This document shows, piece after piece, positions 35,200 through 43,235 of a stretch of DNA of 43,235 nucleotides; within the stretch, counting starts at the first letter, position 1, and each line of letters opens with the position of its first letter. Source of the DNA: Phenylobacterium sp. (GTDB lineage Bacteria; Pseudomonadota; Alphaproteobacteria; Caulobacterales; Caulobacteraceae). Made by a program: the position numbers and the translations under genes. The stretch lies in the NCBI RefSeq assembly GCF_025351295.1, contig NZ_JANXWD010000030.1:1-43235 (forward strand), written 5' to 3'. The notes under the pieces are model-generated. The model saw nothing but the letters and a program-made list of their open reading frames with translations. It was not told where the DNA came from and did not search any database.

Positions 35200-35652
35200 A
35201 TGCCCGCGTTCAGCCTTTCCGTCCTCCTGCGCGCCCTGATCGTCTGGCTGGCGGTCATCGCCAGCGAGAGCCTGAACGGCGCGCTCCGCCGCGTGGTGTT
35301 GAATCCGGATATCGACTTCGCGCTCCGCCAGGGCTCGGTCGTGGTCGGCGCCGTGATGATCTTCGTGATCACCTGGTTCTTCCTGGACTGGATCCGCATC
35401 CGCACCGCGCGTGGCGCCCTGGCCATGGGCGCGCTGTGGGTCGCCCTGACCTTCGCGTTCGAGCTTGCGCTCGGCCGCCTGACCGGGCTCGGCTGGGCGC
35501 GCATCCTCGCCGACTACGACCTCATTCACGGCGGCCTGATGCCGCTGGGTCTGCTGGCCATGGGGCTGACGCCCTGGGCCGTCCGCCGGCTGAAGGCCGG
35601 ACGCCCGGGCCGCCTTCGACCCGAGGACCGCGATCTGCGAGGAACCCCATGA
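35200..35652 (+). CDS. Four-helix membrane protein of unknown function
   Basis: 150 residues. Hydrophobic segments at about 8-24, 45-63, 73-92 and 108-126; conserved-looking LNGALRR and FELALGRLTGLGWARILADYD. No family name recognised. It lies between the SDR and the quinone-reductase remnant, overlapping the latter (ATGA), so all three form one transcript. Confidence 0.75.
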   Translation: MPAFSLSVLLRALIVWLAVIASESLNGALRRVVLNPDIDFALRQGSVVVGAVMIFVITWFFLDWIRIRTARGALAMGALWVALTFAFELALGRLTGLGWARILADYDLIHGGLMPLGLLAMGLTPWAVRRLKAGRPGRLRPEDRDLRGTP

Positions 35653-35903
35653 AGCACGCCATCGTCCTTGCCCACCCGTCCCGCAAGAGCTTCAACGCGG
35701 AGATCGCCCGGACCTACCGCGAGGTGGTCGAGCGCCTCGGCGACGAGACGATCCTGCGCGACCTCTACGCGATGCGGTTCGACCCCTGCCTGAAGGCCGC
35801 CGAGATCCCCGGCCCCAAGGCGCAGCTCGGCGGCCACGCCCGGCTCGGCAGCACCGCCTATCGCGGGGCCGAGGTCGCGGTGGTCTTCCCGCACCGCGCC
35901 TGA
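35649..35903 (+). pseudogene. Truncated NAD(P)H quinone reductase-like flavodoxin-fold gene
   Basis: 84 residues: KHAIVLAHPSRKSFNAEIARTY is the FMN-binding start of the NQO1/KefF family, followed by LRDLYAMRFDPCLKAAEI. Members are 170-200 residues. This one stops right where the second strand should lead into the YPLWF catalytic region (reads VAVVFPHRA). Only 13 bp remain before the convergent GST stop, so the C-terminal half is deleted. Confidence 0.72.
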
Positions 35904-35916
35904 AGGCGGACCGTTC

Positions 35917-36639
35917 CTAGAGCCGCACCGCACCCAGCATCGTCTCGCCGAACATGTTGGAGCGCTGCGCCTCGGTGAGCGCGGCCTTCTTCTGCAGGTA
36001 CTTCTCGGGGATGGCGCGCTCGGCCGTGCGGCCGCGGATGACGCCCGGGCGCTGGGCGATCTGCGCGAACCATCGGTAGATGTTGGGATACTGCGCCTGC
36101 AGGTCGATGCTCATCGTCCCCGCCGCCGCGCGGCCCGGCCAGATCGCGATGTCGGCGATGGAATATTCGTCGCCCGCCAGGTACTCGGCCTGCCCCAGCC
36201 GCCGCTCCAGCACCTCCATCAACCGCCCCACCTCCTTGGTGTAGCGCTCGACGGCGTAGTCGAGGGTCACCGGCGCATAGCGGACGAAGTGCGCCGCCTG
36301 CCCGCCCATGGGCCCCAGGCCCGCCACCTGCCAGGTCAGCCACTGGATCGCGACGCTGCGCTGGCGCGGGTCCCTGGGCAGCAGCCGGCCGGTCTTCTCG
36401 GCGATGTACTGCAGGATCGCGCCGGACTCGAACACCGCGTGCGGACCGCCGCCGAACGCCGGGTCGTGGTCGACGATAGCCGGCAGTTTGTGGTTCGGGT
36501 TGATCCTGCCGAACTCCGCGGTGTGCTGGTCGCCCTCGAAGATGTCATAGCCGATCAGCCGGTAGGGGAGCTCGACCTCCTCCAGCGCGATGCTGACCTT
36601 CTGGGCGTTCGGTGTCGGCGTGAAATGCAGGTCGATCAT
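35917..36639 (-). CDS. Glutathione S-transferase, YghU/YfcG (Nu-class) type
   Basis: 240 residues. N-terminal thioredoxin fold starting MIDLHFTPTPNAQKVSIALEE, substrate-side NPNHKLPAIVDHD and ESGAILQYIAEKTG (glutathione gamma-Glu binding). C-terminal helices with WLTWQVAGLGPMGGQ and YSIADIAIWPG. These match E. coli YghU/YfcG-like proteins, which show disulfide reductase or peroxidase activity on glutathione. Monocistronic. Confidence 0.92.
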   Translation of the reverse strand: MIDLHFTPTPNAQKVSIALEEVELPYRLIGYDIFEGDQHTAEFGRINPNHKLPAIVDHDPAFGGGPHAVFESGAILQYIAEKTGRLLPRDPRQRSVAIQWLTWQVAGLGPMGGQAAHFVRYAPVTLDYAVERYTKEVGRLMEVLERRLGQAEYLAGDEYSIADIAIWPGRAAAGTMSIDLQAQYPNIYRWFAQIAQRPGVIRGRTAERAIPEKYLQKKAALTEAQRSNMFGETMLGAVRL

Positions 36640-36680
36640 CGGCCGAGCCTAGGCCTTCGCCGCACGGCGGTGAAGATGGC

Positions 36681-36707
36681 GCTCCCGGCGACTTAGCCGC
36701 CGGGAGC
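36681..36707 (-). terminator. Strong hairpin after TonB receptor gene
   Basis: 10-bp perfect stem GCTCCCGGCG/CGCCGGGAGC with a 7-base loop, 14 bp beyond the receptor stop on the minus strand. No T-tract on either side; likely terminator or mRNA 3'-end stabiliser. Confidence 0.6.
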
Positions 36708-36720
36708 CCATCGCGCGGCC

Positions 36721-38988
36721 TCAGAAGTTGAATCGTCCCGTGACGCCATAGTAGCGGTCGGCTTCGCGCGGGATGATGTAGCGGTAGCTGCCGCCCGGCC
36801 CGCCGCTGGTGATCGCCGCGGCGAAGCTCTCGTCGAACAGGTTCTTGACCTGGAAAGTTACCCGGTAGCGGTCGTCCGGGTCGGCGATCCCGGCCGACAG
36901 GTCGACCAGGCCATAGGCGTGGATCCGGGTGGCGATGCGGTTGGCCAGCACCGCGTCCGGCTGGCTGATCTGGCTGGACTGGTAGGAGGTCTGCGCGCCC
37001 AGGACCACGTCGAAGGCGCTGCCGGTGCGGATCCGGTAGTCGGCCGCCAGCGACCCCTTCCACTTCGGCGCATAGGCCAGTCGGGTGCCGGAGGGCACGA
37101 CGCCGGTGTTGTTGCCGTTGGTGGGGATCTTGAACTGGTCGACGTGGGCGTCGGTGTAGGCCAGCCCGCCGGACACCGACAGGTCGCGCATCGGCCGGAA
37201 CAGCAGGTCCAGCTCGCCGCCGCGGGTGGAAACCGTCCCGGCGTTGGTGAACCGGGTGACCAGCACGCCAGCCACCGTGTCCGGGTTATTGGCCTGGAAG
37301 TTGTGGTATTTCGCGTAGTAGGCGGCGAGGTTCAGGATCAGCCGGCCGTCCAGAAAGGTGTTCTTCATCCCCGCCTCGAAGCTGTCGGCGGTCTCGGCCG
37401 CGATGACGTTCGTGCCGGTGGCGGTCAGGTTGTAGAAGACGTTGTAGGCCGGGCCCTTATAGCCCCGCGCATAGGTGGCGTAGACCGTGGTCTGCGGGGC
37501 GAGATCGTACTGCGCGCCGGCCTTGCCCGAGACATTGTCGTGCGAGGTCGAGGCGGCGAACGGGCCGAAGCTGGGCTGGATGCCGGGCCCGGCCAGCACG
37601 GTCGTGCGGCTGTGGAAGACGTCCAGCTTGTCGTGGGTGTAGCGCAGGCCGCCGATCAGCCGCAGCCGGTCGGTAAGGTTGGCCGTGCCCTGCCCGAACA
37701 GCGCCAGGTTCTTGAAGGTCGACCCGAAGTCCGCCGTGCCGGTCGGCGTCGTGACCACGGTTCCAGCGGTCGTGCAGGGGGTCAGCACGGTGGGCGCCGG
37801 GGACAGCGAACAGACGATGTCGTTGCGGGTGAAGGTCCGCTCGGTGTGGGCCCGCGAATAGTAGGCCCCGACCACATAGGTGAAGAACTGGCCGGTCGGC
37901 GAGGTGAGCCGCAGCTCCTGGGTCAGGGTGTTGCTGGTTTGCGGCCCCAGGTCGTGCAGCTGGCCGAGGCCCACATAGGGGCGCGACAGCCAGTCGCCGT
38001 CGCGGACCTCGGTGTTGTCGTACTTCCGGTAGGCGCCGATGTAGGTGACCGTCTGGCCCGCCACCTGCCAGTCGGCCTGCAGCGAAATCCCGCCGCTCTT
38101 CTCGGTGGCCGAGGTGATCAGGTCCTGGTTGACCTGGCGGGTCTTGTCGCCGCGCGGGACCGGCAGGCCGCCGGCCGCCAGGTTGGTCGGCAGCGTGCCG
38201 ATCAGCTCGGCGCAGCAGTCGTCGTCGCTCTTGCGATAGTCGGCGATGATCGTCAGCGTCAGGTCGGGCGTCGGGTCTGCGACCACGATGCCGCGGACGC
38301 CATAGTGCTCGTAGCCGTTCACCCGCTCGCCGCCGTGGGCGAGGTTGTGGATGTTGCCGTCGTAGCTGGAATAGAAGGCGGTCACCCGGCTCTTCACGTT
38401 CGCCGCCAGCGGCACGTCGACGGCGCCGCGCAGCCGGTACTCGTCGCCGTTGGTGAAGAAGCCGCCGTCCAGGAAGCCGCCGAATTTGTCGCCCGGCCGC
38501 TTGGTGATGATGTTGATCACCCCGGCCGAGGTGTTCTTGCCGAACAGGGTGCCCTGCGGACCGCGCAGCACCTCGATGCGCTCGACGTCGATCAGGTCGC
38601 TGAACGCCTCGCCGGCGCGGCTGTAGACCACCCCGTCGACCACCGTGGAGATCGACGGTTCGCCGGCGATGGAGAAGGTCGAGGTGCCGACCCCGCGCAG
38701 GAACAGCGACTGGTTGATGTTGGTGCCCGACTTGCGGAAGTTCAGGGTCGGCACGAGGTACTGCGCGCTCTCCAGGCTCACCGAGCCTCGGTTGGCGATG
38801 GCGTCGCCGGAGATCACCGAGACGGCGACCGGCACCTGCTGCAGCCGCTCCTCCCGCTTCTGCGCGGTGACGACGATCTCGGCGACGCTGCTGTCGCCGC
38901 TTGCGGCGGCCGCGGCCTGCGCCAGGGCCTGGGGCGCGCCCAACAGGGCCGCGATGCCGGCCCCCGCGATCAGAATGGCTTTTTTCAT
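36721..38988 (-). CDS. TonB-dependent receptor
   Basis: 755 residues. Signal peptide (1-23, ending ALAQA), TonB-box region EIVVTAQKREERLQQVP, plug with FLRGVGTST and LRGPQGTLFGKNTSAG, and a beta barrel ending in VTGRFNF with the C-terminal Phe typical of outer-membrane proteins. Complete. Related in type to the receptor at the left edge. Next to a Gfo/Idh/MocA oxidoreductase and an MFS transporter, it may bring in their substrate. Confidence 0.95.
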   Translation of the reverse strand: MKKAILIAGAGIAALLGAPQALAQAAAAASGDSSVAEIVVTAQKREERLQQVPVAVSVISGDAIANRGSVSLESAQYLVPTLNFRKSGTNINQSLFLRGVGTSTFSIAGEPSISTVVDGVVYSRAGEAFSDLIDVERIEVLRGPQGTLFGKNTSAGVINIITKRPGDKFGGFLDGGFFTNGDEYRLRGAVDVPLAANVKSRVTAFYSSYDGNIHNLAHGGERVNGYEHYGVRGIVVADPTPDLTLTIIADYRKSDDDCCAELIGTLPTNLAAGGLPVPRGDKTRQVNQDLITSATEKSGGISLQADWQVAGQTVTYIGAYRKYDNTEVRDGDWLSRPYVGLGQLHDLGPQTSNTLTQELRLTSPTGQFFTYVVGAYYSRAHTERTFTRNDIVCSLSPAPTVLTPCTTAGTVVTTPTGTADFGSTFKNLALFGQGTANLTDRLRLIGGLRYTHDKLDVFHSRTTVLAGPGIQPSFGPFAASTSHDNVSGKAGAQYDLAPQTTVYATYARGYKGPAYNVFYNLTATGTNVIAAETADSFEAGMKNTFLDGRLILNLAAYYAKYHNFQANNPDTVAGVLVTRFTNAGTVSTRGGELDLLFRPMRDLSVSGGLAYTDAHVDQFKIPTNGNNTGVVPSGTRLAYAPKWKGSLAADYRIRTGSAFDVVLGAQTSYQSSQISQPDAVLANRIATRIHAYGLVDLSAGIADPDDRYRVTFQVKNLFDESFAAAITSGGPGGSYRYIIPREADRYYGVTGRFNF

Positions 38989-39082
38989 GTTTCCCCCCGC
39001 TCCTTTTTGTCTGTGGTTTCGGGAATGTCTGGCGCTGTCATATCGACAGCCGATTCAAGGTGTTCGGCGCACGTCCTCTGTT

Positions 39083-40171
39083 TCAGAATCCAAGCTCGGT
39101 CATCTCGACGACGCGCCGCTCGCGAGCGCTGATCTCCGCCGCGGTCCCGATGGCCACCGCCATCAGCCCGTCGCGGGCGGTGACCTCGACAGGCCCCTGC
39201 CCGCGCACCGCGGCATTGAACCGCTGATGCTCGTAGAAGGTGGAGCCGTGGTGGGTGCCGACCTTCAGCGCGGTCTCGTCCACCGGCACGATCCACCGCT
39301 CGACCCGCTTCTCGCCGCGGAACCCGACCCGCGGCGAATAGACGATCTCCCCGGCCGGGATCAGCACATCCAGGCGGGCCTTGTCGCCCACCGCGGTGAT
39401 CTCCTCCTGGTTCTCCGCGCCCTCGGCGAACATCGACAGATCCAGCATGGCGCGCACGCCGTTGGCGAAGTCGACGGTGGTGTAGCTGTTGTCCAGGATG
39501 TCCGGCGTCCGGCCATCGTAACGCTCATCCAGATGGTTCACGTCCATCGCCCCGGAGCAGTAGACGCGGACCGCCTCGGAGGCCGTGATCAGACGCATCA
39601 AGTCAAAGAAATGACAGCACTTTTCGACCATCGTGCCGCCGGTGTTGCTGGCGAAGCGGTTCCAGTCGCCGACCTTCGGCAGGAAGGGAAACCGGTGTTC
39701 GCGGATCGACAGCATCCGAAGCGTCCCGACCCGCCCGCCATGCACCTGCGCGATGAAATCCGCGGCCGGCGGCATGTAGCGGTATTCCATCGCCGTCCAG
39801 AACGGCGCCGCCGACCTGGCGGCCCGCTCCACCACCCAGCGCGCGTCGTCCAGGGTGGTGGCCAGCGGCTTCTCGCAGAGGATCGGCAGCCCGGCGTCGA
39901 AAAGCGGTTCCAGCACGCCGCGGTGGGTGTTGTTGGGGCTGGCGACGATCACCGCGTCGACCAGCCCGCTCCTGGCCAGGGCGGCGCTGTCTGCGAACGC
40001 CGCCGCCCGGTCGGCGCGGTCGGCCAGCGCCCGGCGCGCCCACCCCAGCGAGGTCTCCACGGGGTCGGCCAGGGCCGTGACCACCGCGCCCGGCGTCACG
40101 GCGAGGTTGTTGAGGTGCTCGATCCCCATCATCCCCGCGCCCACCAGACCGTAGCGAACCACGTCGGCCAA
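39083..40171 (-). CDS. Gfo/Idh/MocA family oxidoreductase
   Basis: 362 residues. N-terminal Rossmann fold GLVGAGMMGIEHL, ASPNNTH, and the family signature CEKP with E100-K101-P102 (Lys is the usual catalytic residue). C-terminal alpha/beta domain with GGTMVEKCCHFFDLMRL, containing the conserved His-Asp. Members oxidise or reduce sugars, inositols and derivatives with NAD(P). Divergent from the MFS gene across 129 bp and likely paired with it. Confidence 0.92.
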   Translation of the reverse strand: MADVVRYGLVGAGMMGIEHLNNLAVTPGAVVTALADPVETSLGWARRALADRADRAAAFADSAALARSGLVDAVIVASPNNTHRGVLEPLFDAGLPILCEKPLATTLDDARWVVERAARSAAPFWTAMEYRYMPPAADFIAQVHGGRVGTLRMLSIREHRFPFLPKVGDWNRFASNTGGTMVEKCCHFFDLMRLITASEAVRVYCSGAMDVNHLDERYDGRTPDILDNSYTTVDFANGVRAMLDLSMFAEGAENQEEITAVGDKARLDVLIPAGEIVYSPRVGFRGEKRVERWIVPVDETALKVGTHHGSTFYEHQRFNAAVRGQGPVEVTARDGLMAVAIGTAAEISARERRVVEMTELGF

Positions 40172-40195
40172 AAACCCCTCCCAGAAAGCTTATGA

Positions 40196-40203
40196 CAGCG
40201 CTG
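40196..40203. promoter_or_regulatory. Short palindrome CAGCGCTG in divergent promoter
   Basis: Lies in GACAGCGCTGAC with the AT-rich TTATTGTGAGCATT just right of it, between the Gfo/Idh and MFS genes. Possible operator; weak evidence. Confidence 0.25.
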
Positions 40204-40300
40204 ACTTATTGTGAGCATTCTCCCAGACTGGCGGTTCGGGCAAGCCTAAAAGTCGCGAAGACGGCGCAGGCGCGACCCGCGACGATGGGGAGGACCAGGC

Positions 40301-41524
40301 TTGTCGACGACCCGGCGCTGGCTGCTGTTCGCCCTGCTGGCGATGGCCGGAATCCTGGCCCTGGTCGATCGCCAGATCATCTCCGTGCTGAAGCCGACCA
40401 TCGCCGCCGAACTGGGCTGGTCGGACGACGACTACGGCACCCTGGGCGCCTGGTTCCAGGGCGCCACCGCCGTGGCGCTGCTGGCGGCCGGGCCGCTGGT
40501 GGATCGGCTCGGCGTCAAGTGGGCCAACCCGATCGGCGTCTTCACCTGGAGCGTGGCGGCCATCTTCCACGGCTGGGCCCACTCGCTGGTCCAGTTCACC
40601 TTGTGCCGCATCGGCCTGGGCGCGACGGAAGCGGCGGTGACGCCGACCGGCATCAAGACCATCGCCTCGATCTTTCCGCCGCACATGCGGTCCACCGGCC
40701 TCGGCCTGCAGAACGCCATCGCCAGCCTGGGCGCCATCTGCGCGCCGTTCGTCATCCCGCTGATCGCCTCGCCCTACGGCTGGCGCGGCGCCTTCGTGCT
40801 AGCCGGCGTGGCCGGCGCGGTGTGGGCCGGGGCCTGGGCGCTGGCGACCCGCAAGGTCCGGTTCGAGGACGCCGCCCCGCCGGCCGCCGCCACCGATGTT
40901 CCCCCGCCGGCGATCCTGCGTGACCGCGGCGCCTGGGCGATCGCCGTGGCCAAGCTGCTCAGCGATTCGACCTGGTGGCTGATGCTGTTCTGGATGCCGG
41001 ACTTCCTGAACCGCCAGTTCGGCCTGACCGGCGCGGCCATCGCCCCGCCGTTGGCTCTGGCGTATGCCGGCGCCGCTGTGGGCGCGCTGACCAGCGGCGG
41101 ACTGGCGACGCGGTTCCTGCGGCGCGGCGTGCCGGTCAACCGGGTGCGCAAGACGGCGATGCTGATCAGCGGCCTGCTGGCCCTGCCCCTGCCGCTGGCC
41201 CTGCAGGCGGGCAGCCCGTTGGCCGCCGCGGCGATCCTGGCGCTGGTGCTGGCGGCCCACCAGGGGTTCTCGACCAACCTCTTCGCCCTGATCACCGACG
41301 TCACCGACAAGGGGCGGCTCGGCCGGGTGACCAGCTTCGGGGTGTTCAGCGGCAACATCGGCGGCATGGCGATCCTGAAGATCGCCGGCCTGGTCCTGGC
41401 GGCGGGCCTGGGCTACCTGCCGCTGTTCCTGTTCGCGGCGGTGTCCTACCTGCTGGCGCTGGCCTGGATCCAGCTGCTGCTGCCGACCATCCGGCCGATC
41501 GAGGCGCAACCGGTTCCCGCCTGA
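40301..41524 (+). CDS. Major facilitator superfamily transporter
   Basis: 407 residues with about 12 membrane helices, start TTG at 40301 preceded by GGGGAGG seven bases away. Motifs DRQIISVLKPTIAAEL, the loop 2-3 signature GPLVDRLGVKW, CRIGLGATEAAVTPTGIKTI and FPPHMRSTGLGL place it in the anion:cation symporter/hexuronate (ExuT-like) branch. Probably imports an organic acid or sugar acid acted on by the divergent Gfo/Idh enzyme. Confidence 0.92.
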   Translation: MSTTRRWLLFALLAMAGILALVDRQIISVLKPTIAAELGWSDDDYGTLGAWFQGATAVALLAAGPLVDRLGVKWANPIGVFTWSVAAIFHGWAHSLVQFTLCRIGLGATEAAVTPTGIKTIASIFPPHMRSTGLGLQNAIASLGAICAPFVIPLIASPYGWRGAFVLAGVAGAVWAGAWALATRKVRFEDAAPPAAATDVPPPAILRDRGAWAIAVAKLLSDSTWWLMLFWMPDFLNRQFGLTGAAIAPPLALAYAGAAVGALTSGGLATRFLRRGVPVNRVRKTAMLISGLLALPLPLALQAGSPLAAAAILALVLAAHQGFSTNLFALITDVTDKGRLGRVTSFGVFSGNIGGMAILKIAGLVLAAGLGYLPLFLFAAVSYLLALAWIQLLLPTIRPIEAQPVPA

Positions 41525-41577
41525 CGATCAGGAGTGGGAGATCGCGCGCCCAACACGCCTCTGAATGCTGCCTGGCC

Positions 41578-42642
41578 CTACACCAGCGGTCCGTGCTCGA
41601 GGTTCGGCAGCACGTGGCGGGCGAACAGGTCGGCCTCGGCGGCGTGCGGGTAGCCGGACAGGATGAAGGCCTCGATGCCCATGTCGCGGTAGTCGTTGAG
41701 CTTCGCCAGCACCTGGTCCGGGTCGCCGACGATGGCCGCGCCGCAGCCGGAGCGCGCGCGGCCGACCCCGGTCCACAGCCCGGGCTCGGCATAGCCGTCG
41801 TCCGCGGCAGCCTCGCGCAGCGCCGTCTGCGCCTGGACGCCGGCGGAGGTGGAGTCCAGCGACTTGGCGCGGATCGCGTCGCCGGTCGCGGCATCCAGTT
41901 TCGAAAGCAGGCGGTCGGCCGCCGTGCGCGCCTCGGCCTCGGTGTCGCGCACGATCATGTGGGCGCGGTAGCCGAACCTCAGGGTGCGGCCATGCCGCGC
42001 GGCGCGCAGCTTCATGTCGGCGATGATCGCGGCGACGGTCTCGCGCTTGTCGGGCCACATCAGGAATACGTCGCAACCCTGGGCGGCGGCCTCGCGGGCA
42101 TCCTCCGACAGGCCGCCGAAGTAGAGCAGCGGGGCCTTGCCCGAGACCGTGCCGACCCGCGGCGGATCCAGCTTCAGCTTCCAGAACTCGCCGTCGTGGT
42201 CCAGCGGCCGGCCGCTGAGCAGGGTCTTCAGGATGCTCATCGCCTCGACCGTGCGGGCATAGCGCGGGGCCGAGGCCAGTTTCTCGCCCGGCAGGTCGGA
42301 GGAGATGATGTTGATGGTCAGCCGGCCGCCCAGCAGGCGGTCGATGGTGGCGATCTGGCGCGCCAGTTGCGGCGGCCACAGCTCGCCGATGCGGACCGCC
42401 ATCAGCAGGCGCAGGCGCGTCAGCAGCGGGGCGACGGCGGCGGCGAAGGCGGTGGTGTCGATGCCCAGCTCATAGCCGGACGGCAGCAGGATGTTGTCGA
42501 ACCCCCCGGCCTCGGCCTGCAGGACGATGTCGCGGCAATGCTCCCAGCTCGACTTCAGCTTGGGGTCCGGCACGCCCAGGAACTCGTAGTCGTCATCGCA
42601 GAGGGCGGAGAACCAGGAGACTTCGCACGGCGTGGCGGTCAC
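41578..42642 (-). CDS. LLM-class flavin monooxygenase, SsuD-like
   Basis: 354 residues from the GTG at 42642, which overlaps the upstream aldo/keto reductase stop (GTGA). Bacterial luciferase-like TIM barrel: VSWFSALCDDDYEF, QAEAGGFDNILLPSG, ATIDRLLGGRLTINIIS, PLLYFGGLSEDAREAAAQ and RFGYRAHMIVRDTEAEA. These match the alkanesulfonate monooxygenase branch, which uses FMNH2 and O2 to cleave C-S bonds. No flavin reductase or sulfonate ABC transporter is nearby, so the substrate may differ. Confidence 0.88.
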   Translation of the reverse strand: MTATPCEVSWFSALCDDDYEFLGVPDPKLKSSWEHCRDIVLQAEAGGFDNILLPSGYELGIDTTAFAAAVAPLLTRLRLLMAVRIGELWPPQLARQIATIDRLLGGRLTINIISSDLPGEKLASAPRYARTVEAMSILKTLLSGRPLDHDGEFWKLKLDPPRVGTVSGKAPLLYFGGLSEDAREAAAQGCDVFLMWPDKRETVAAIIADMKLRAARHGRTLRFGYRAHMIVRDTEAEARTAADRLLSKLDAATGDAIRAKSLDSTSAGVQAQTALREAAADDGYAEPGLWTGVGRARSGCGAAIVGDPDQVLAKLNDYRDMGIEAFILSGYPHAAEADLFARHVLPNLEHGPLV

Positions 42643-43235
42643 GGCAGGGGCTCTCCTCGGGCGGCGGTCAGGACGGCGTACCATTCGGGTCGGGTGAAGC
42701 TGACGGCCAGCGCCTGGGCGGCCTCGGCGATGCGCGCCGTCTGCTGCGAGCCGACGATGGGGATCGGCCGGGCGGGATGGCGCAGCAGCCAGGCGTAGGC
42801 GGCCACGGGGCGCGAGACGCCGTTGGCCTTGGCGACAAAATCCAGGGCCTCGCGGACCGCCTGGGCGCGGGGATCAGCGGCGGTGGCGGCATGCCGCGGG
42901 TCGCCCTCGCCCAACCGGCCCTGAGCCAGGGGCGACCAGGCCAGGACTCCCATGCCGGTGGCCAGCGCCTGGTCCAGCGTGCCGTCCGTGAGCGGGCCGA
43001 TGGCCAGGGGCGAGAACTCGATCTGGATGCAGGCAATGGGGAACCCCAGGTGCGCCTGCAACGCCGCGGTCTGGGCGGCGGTGTGGTTGGAGACCCCGAT
43101 CTCGCCGATCTTGCCCGCCCTTCGCAGGCCGCTCAGCGTCTCGGCGACCTTGCCTGGATGGGCCAGGCTGTCGGGGCGATGAATCTGCCACAGGTCAATG
43201 CGTTCGACCCCCATCCGGGTCAGCGACGCCTCGAC
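42639..43235 (-). CDS. Aldo/keto reductase, C-terminal part (cut by right edge)
   Basis: 199 codons, open to the window edge, so the N-terminus with catalytic Asp/Tyr/Lys is outside. Visible: RIDLWQIHRPD (catalytic His region), GVSNHTAAQ, QIEFSPLA, LAWSPLAQGRLG and PIVGSQQTARI. This is the YdhF-like AKR branch. Translationally coupled to the LLM monooxygenase that follows. Confidence 0.92.
   Translation of the reverse strand, partial: VEASLTRMGVERIDLWQIHRPDSLAHPGKVAETLSGLRRAGKIGEIGVSNHTAAQTAALQAHLGFPIACIQIEFSPLAIGPLTDGTLDQALATGMGVLAWSPLAQGRLGEGDPRHAATAADPRAQAVREALDFVAKANGVSRPVAAYAWLLRHPARPIPIVGSQQTARIAEAAQALAVSFTRPEWYAVLTAARGEPLP

Noticed and set aside
36919..39132. Long plus-strand open frame opposite the TonB receptor
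   Set aside because: No start signal or recognisable domain; the receptor on the minus strand explains the region completely.

Overview
This is a very GC-rich alphaproteobacterial chromosomal segment. A complete fixLJ-fixK-fixNOQP-fixGHIS microoxic set, two TonB-dependent receptors and many SDR, acyl-CoA and Baeyer-Villiger type catabolic enzymes suggest a free-living Caulobacterales member (Phenylobacterium/Caulobacter-like). That placement is inferred from gene content only. I saw no tRNA, rRNA, CRISPR array, transposase or integrase.

Region 1 (1-16.6 kb) is a catabolic accessory block. It starts with a TonB receptor cut by the left edge. Next come an SDR broken by a one-base deletion and a thioesterase remnant. 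Two paralogous crotonase proteins follow, fused to the 3HCDH C-terminal domains but lacking the NAD-binding domain between them; they bracket a Baeyer-Villiger-type flavin monooxygenase and a TetR regulator. The rest is two HxlR regulators, a tautomerase-fold protein, two SDRs with Phe in place of the catalytic Tyr, a DsbA/hydroxychromene-carboxylate-isomerase-like protein coupled to a feruloyl-CoA-synthetase-like ligase, and an acyl-CoA dehydrogenase that also carries a one-base deletion. Together they look like uptake, ketone oxygenation, CoA activation and beta-oxidation-like breakdown of a cyclic ketone, terpenoid, steroid or aromatic compound. The substrate cannot be read from the sequence.

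Region 2 (16.0-20.3 kb) holds a TetR regulator and a three-subunit molybdenum hydroxylase operon of PaoABC type. The FAD subunit has the extra Fe-S cysteine motif. The large subunit has Met where the family's catalytic Glu is expected.

Region 3 (20.4-34.4 kb) is a microoxic respiration island: an orphan Rap1a/Tai-like secreted protein, a small helical membrane-anchored protein, FixK-like Crp/Fnr, tandem UspA, a small membrane protein, a lipoprotein cytochrome c, heme-PAS FixL, FixJ and a stand-alone receiver. On the opposite strand lies ccoNOQP-ccoGHIS (cbb3 oxidase and its copper/assembly machinery), largely coupled by 4-8 base overlaps. FNR/FixK boxes lie between the 102-aa gene and fixK, before the receiver gene, and between ccoN and a divergent small Cys/His-rich membrane protein gene.

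Region 4 (34.4-43.2 kb) returns to catabolism: a classical SDR, an uncharacterised four-helix membrane protein, a truncated quinone reductase-like gene, a GST, a second TonB receptor, a Gfo/Idh/MocA oxidoreductase divergent from an MFS transporter, and an SsuD-like LLM monooxygenase coupled to an aldo/keto reductase that runs off the right edge.

No complete new system is proven. The strongest leads are the Rossmann-less crotonase/3HCDH_C paralogue pair around the BVMO, three enzymes with substituted signature residues (BVMO His to Leu, Mo-hydroxylase Glu to Met, SDR Tyr to Phe), and the FNR-box-associated small membrane protein beside ccoN.
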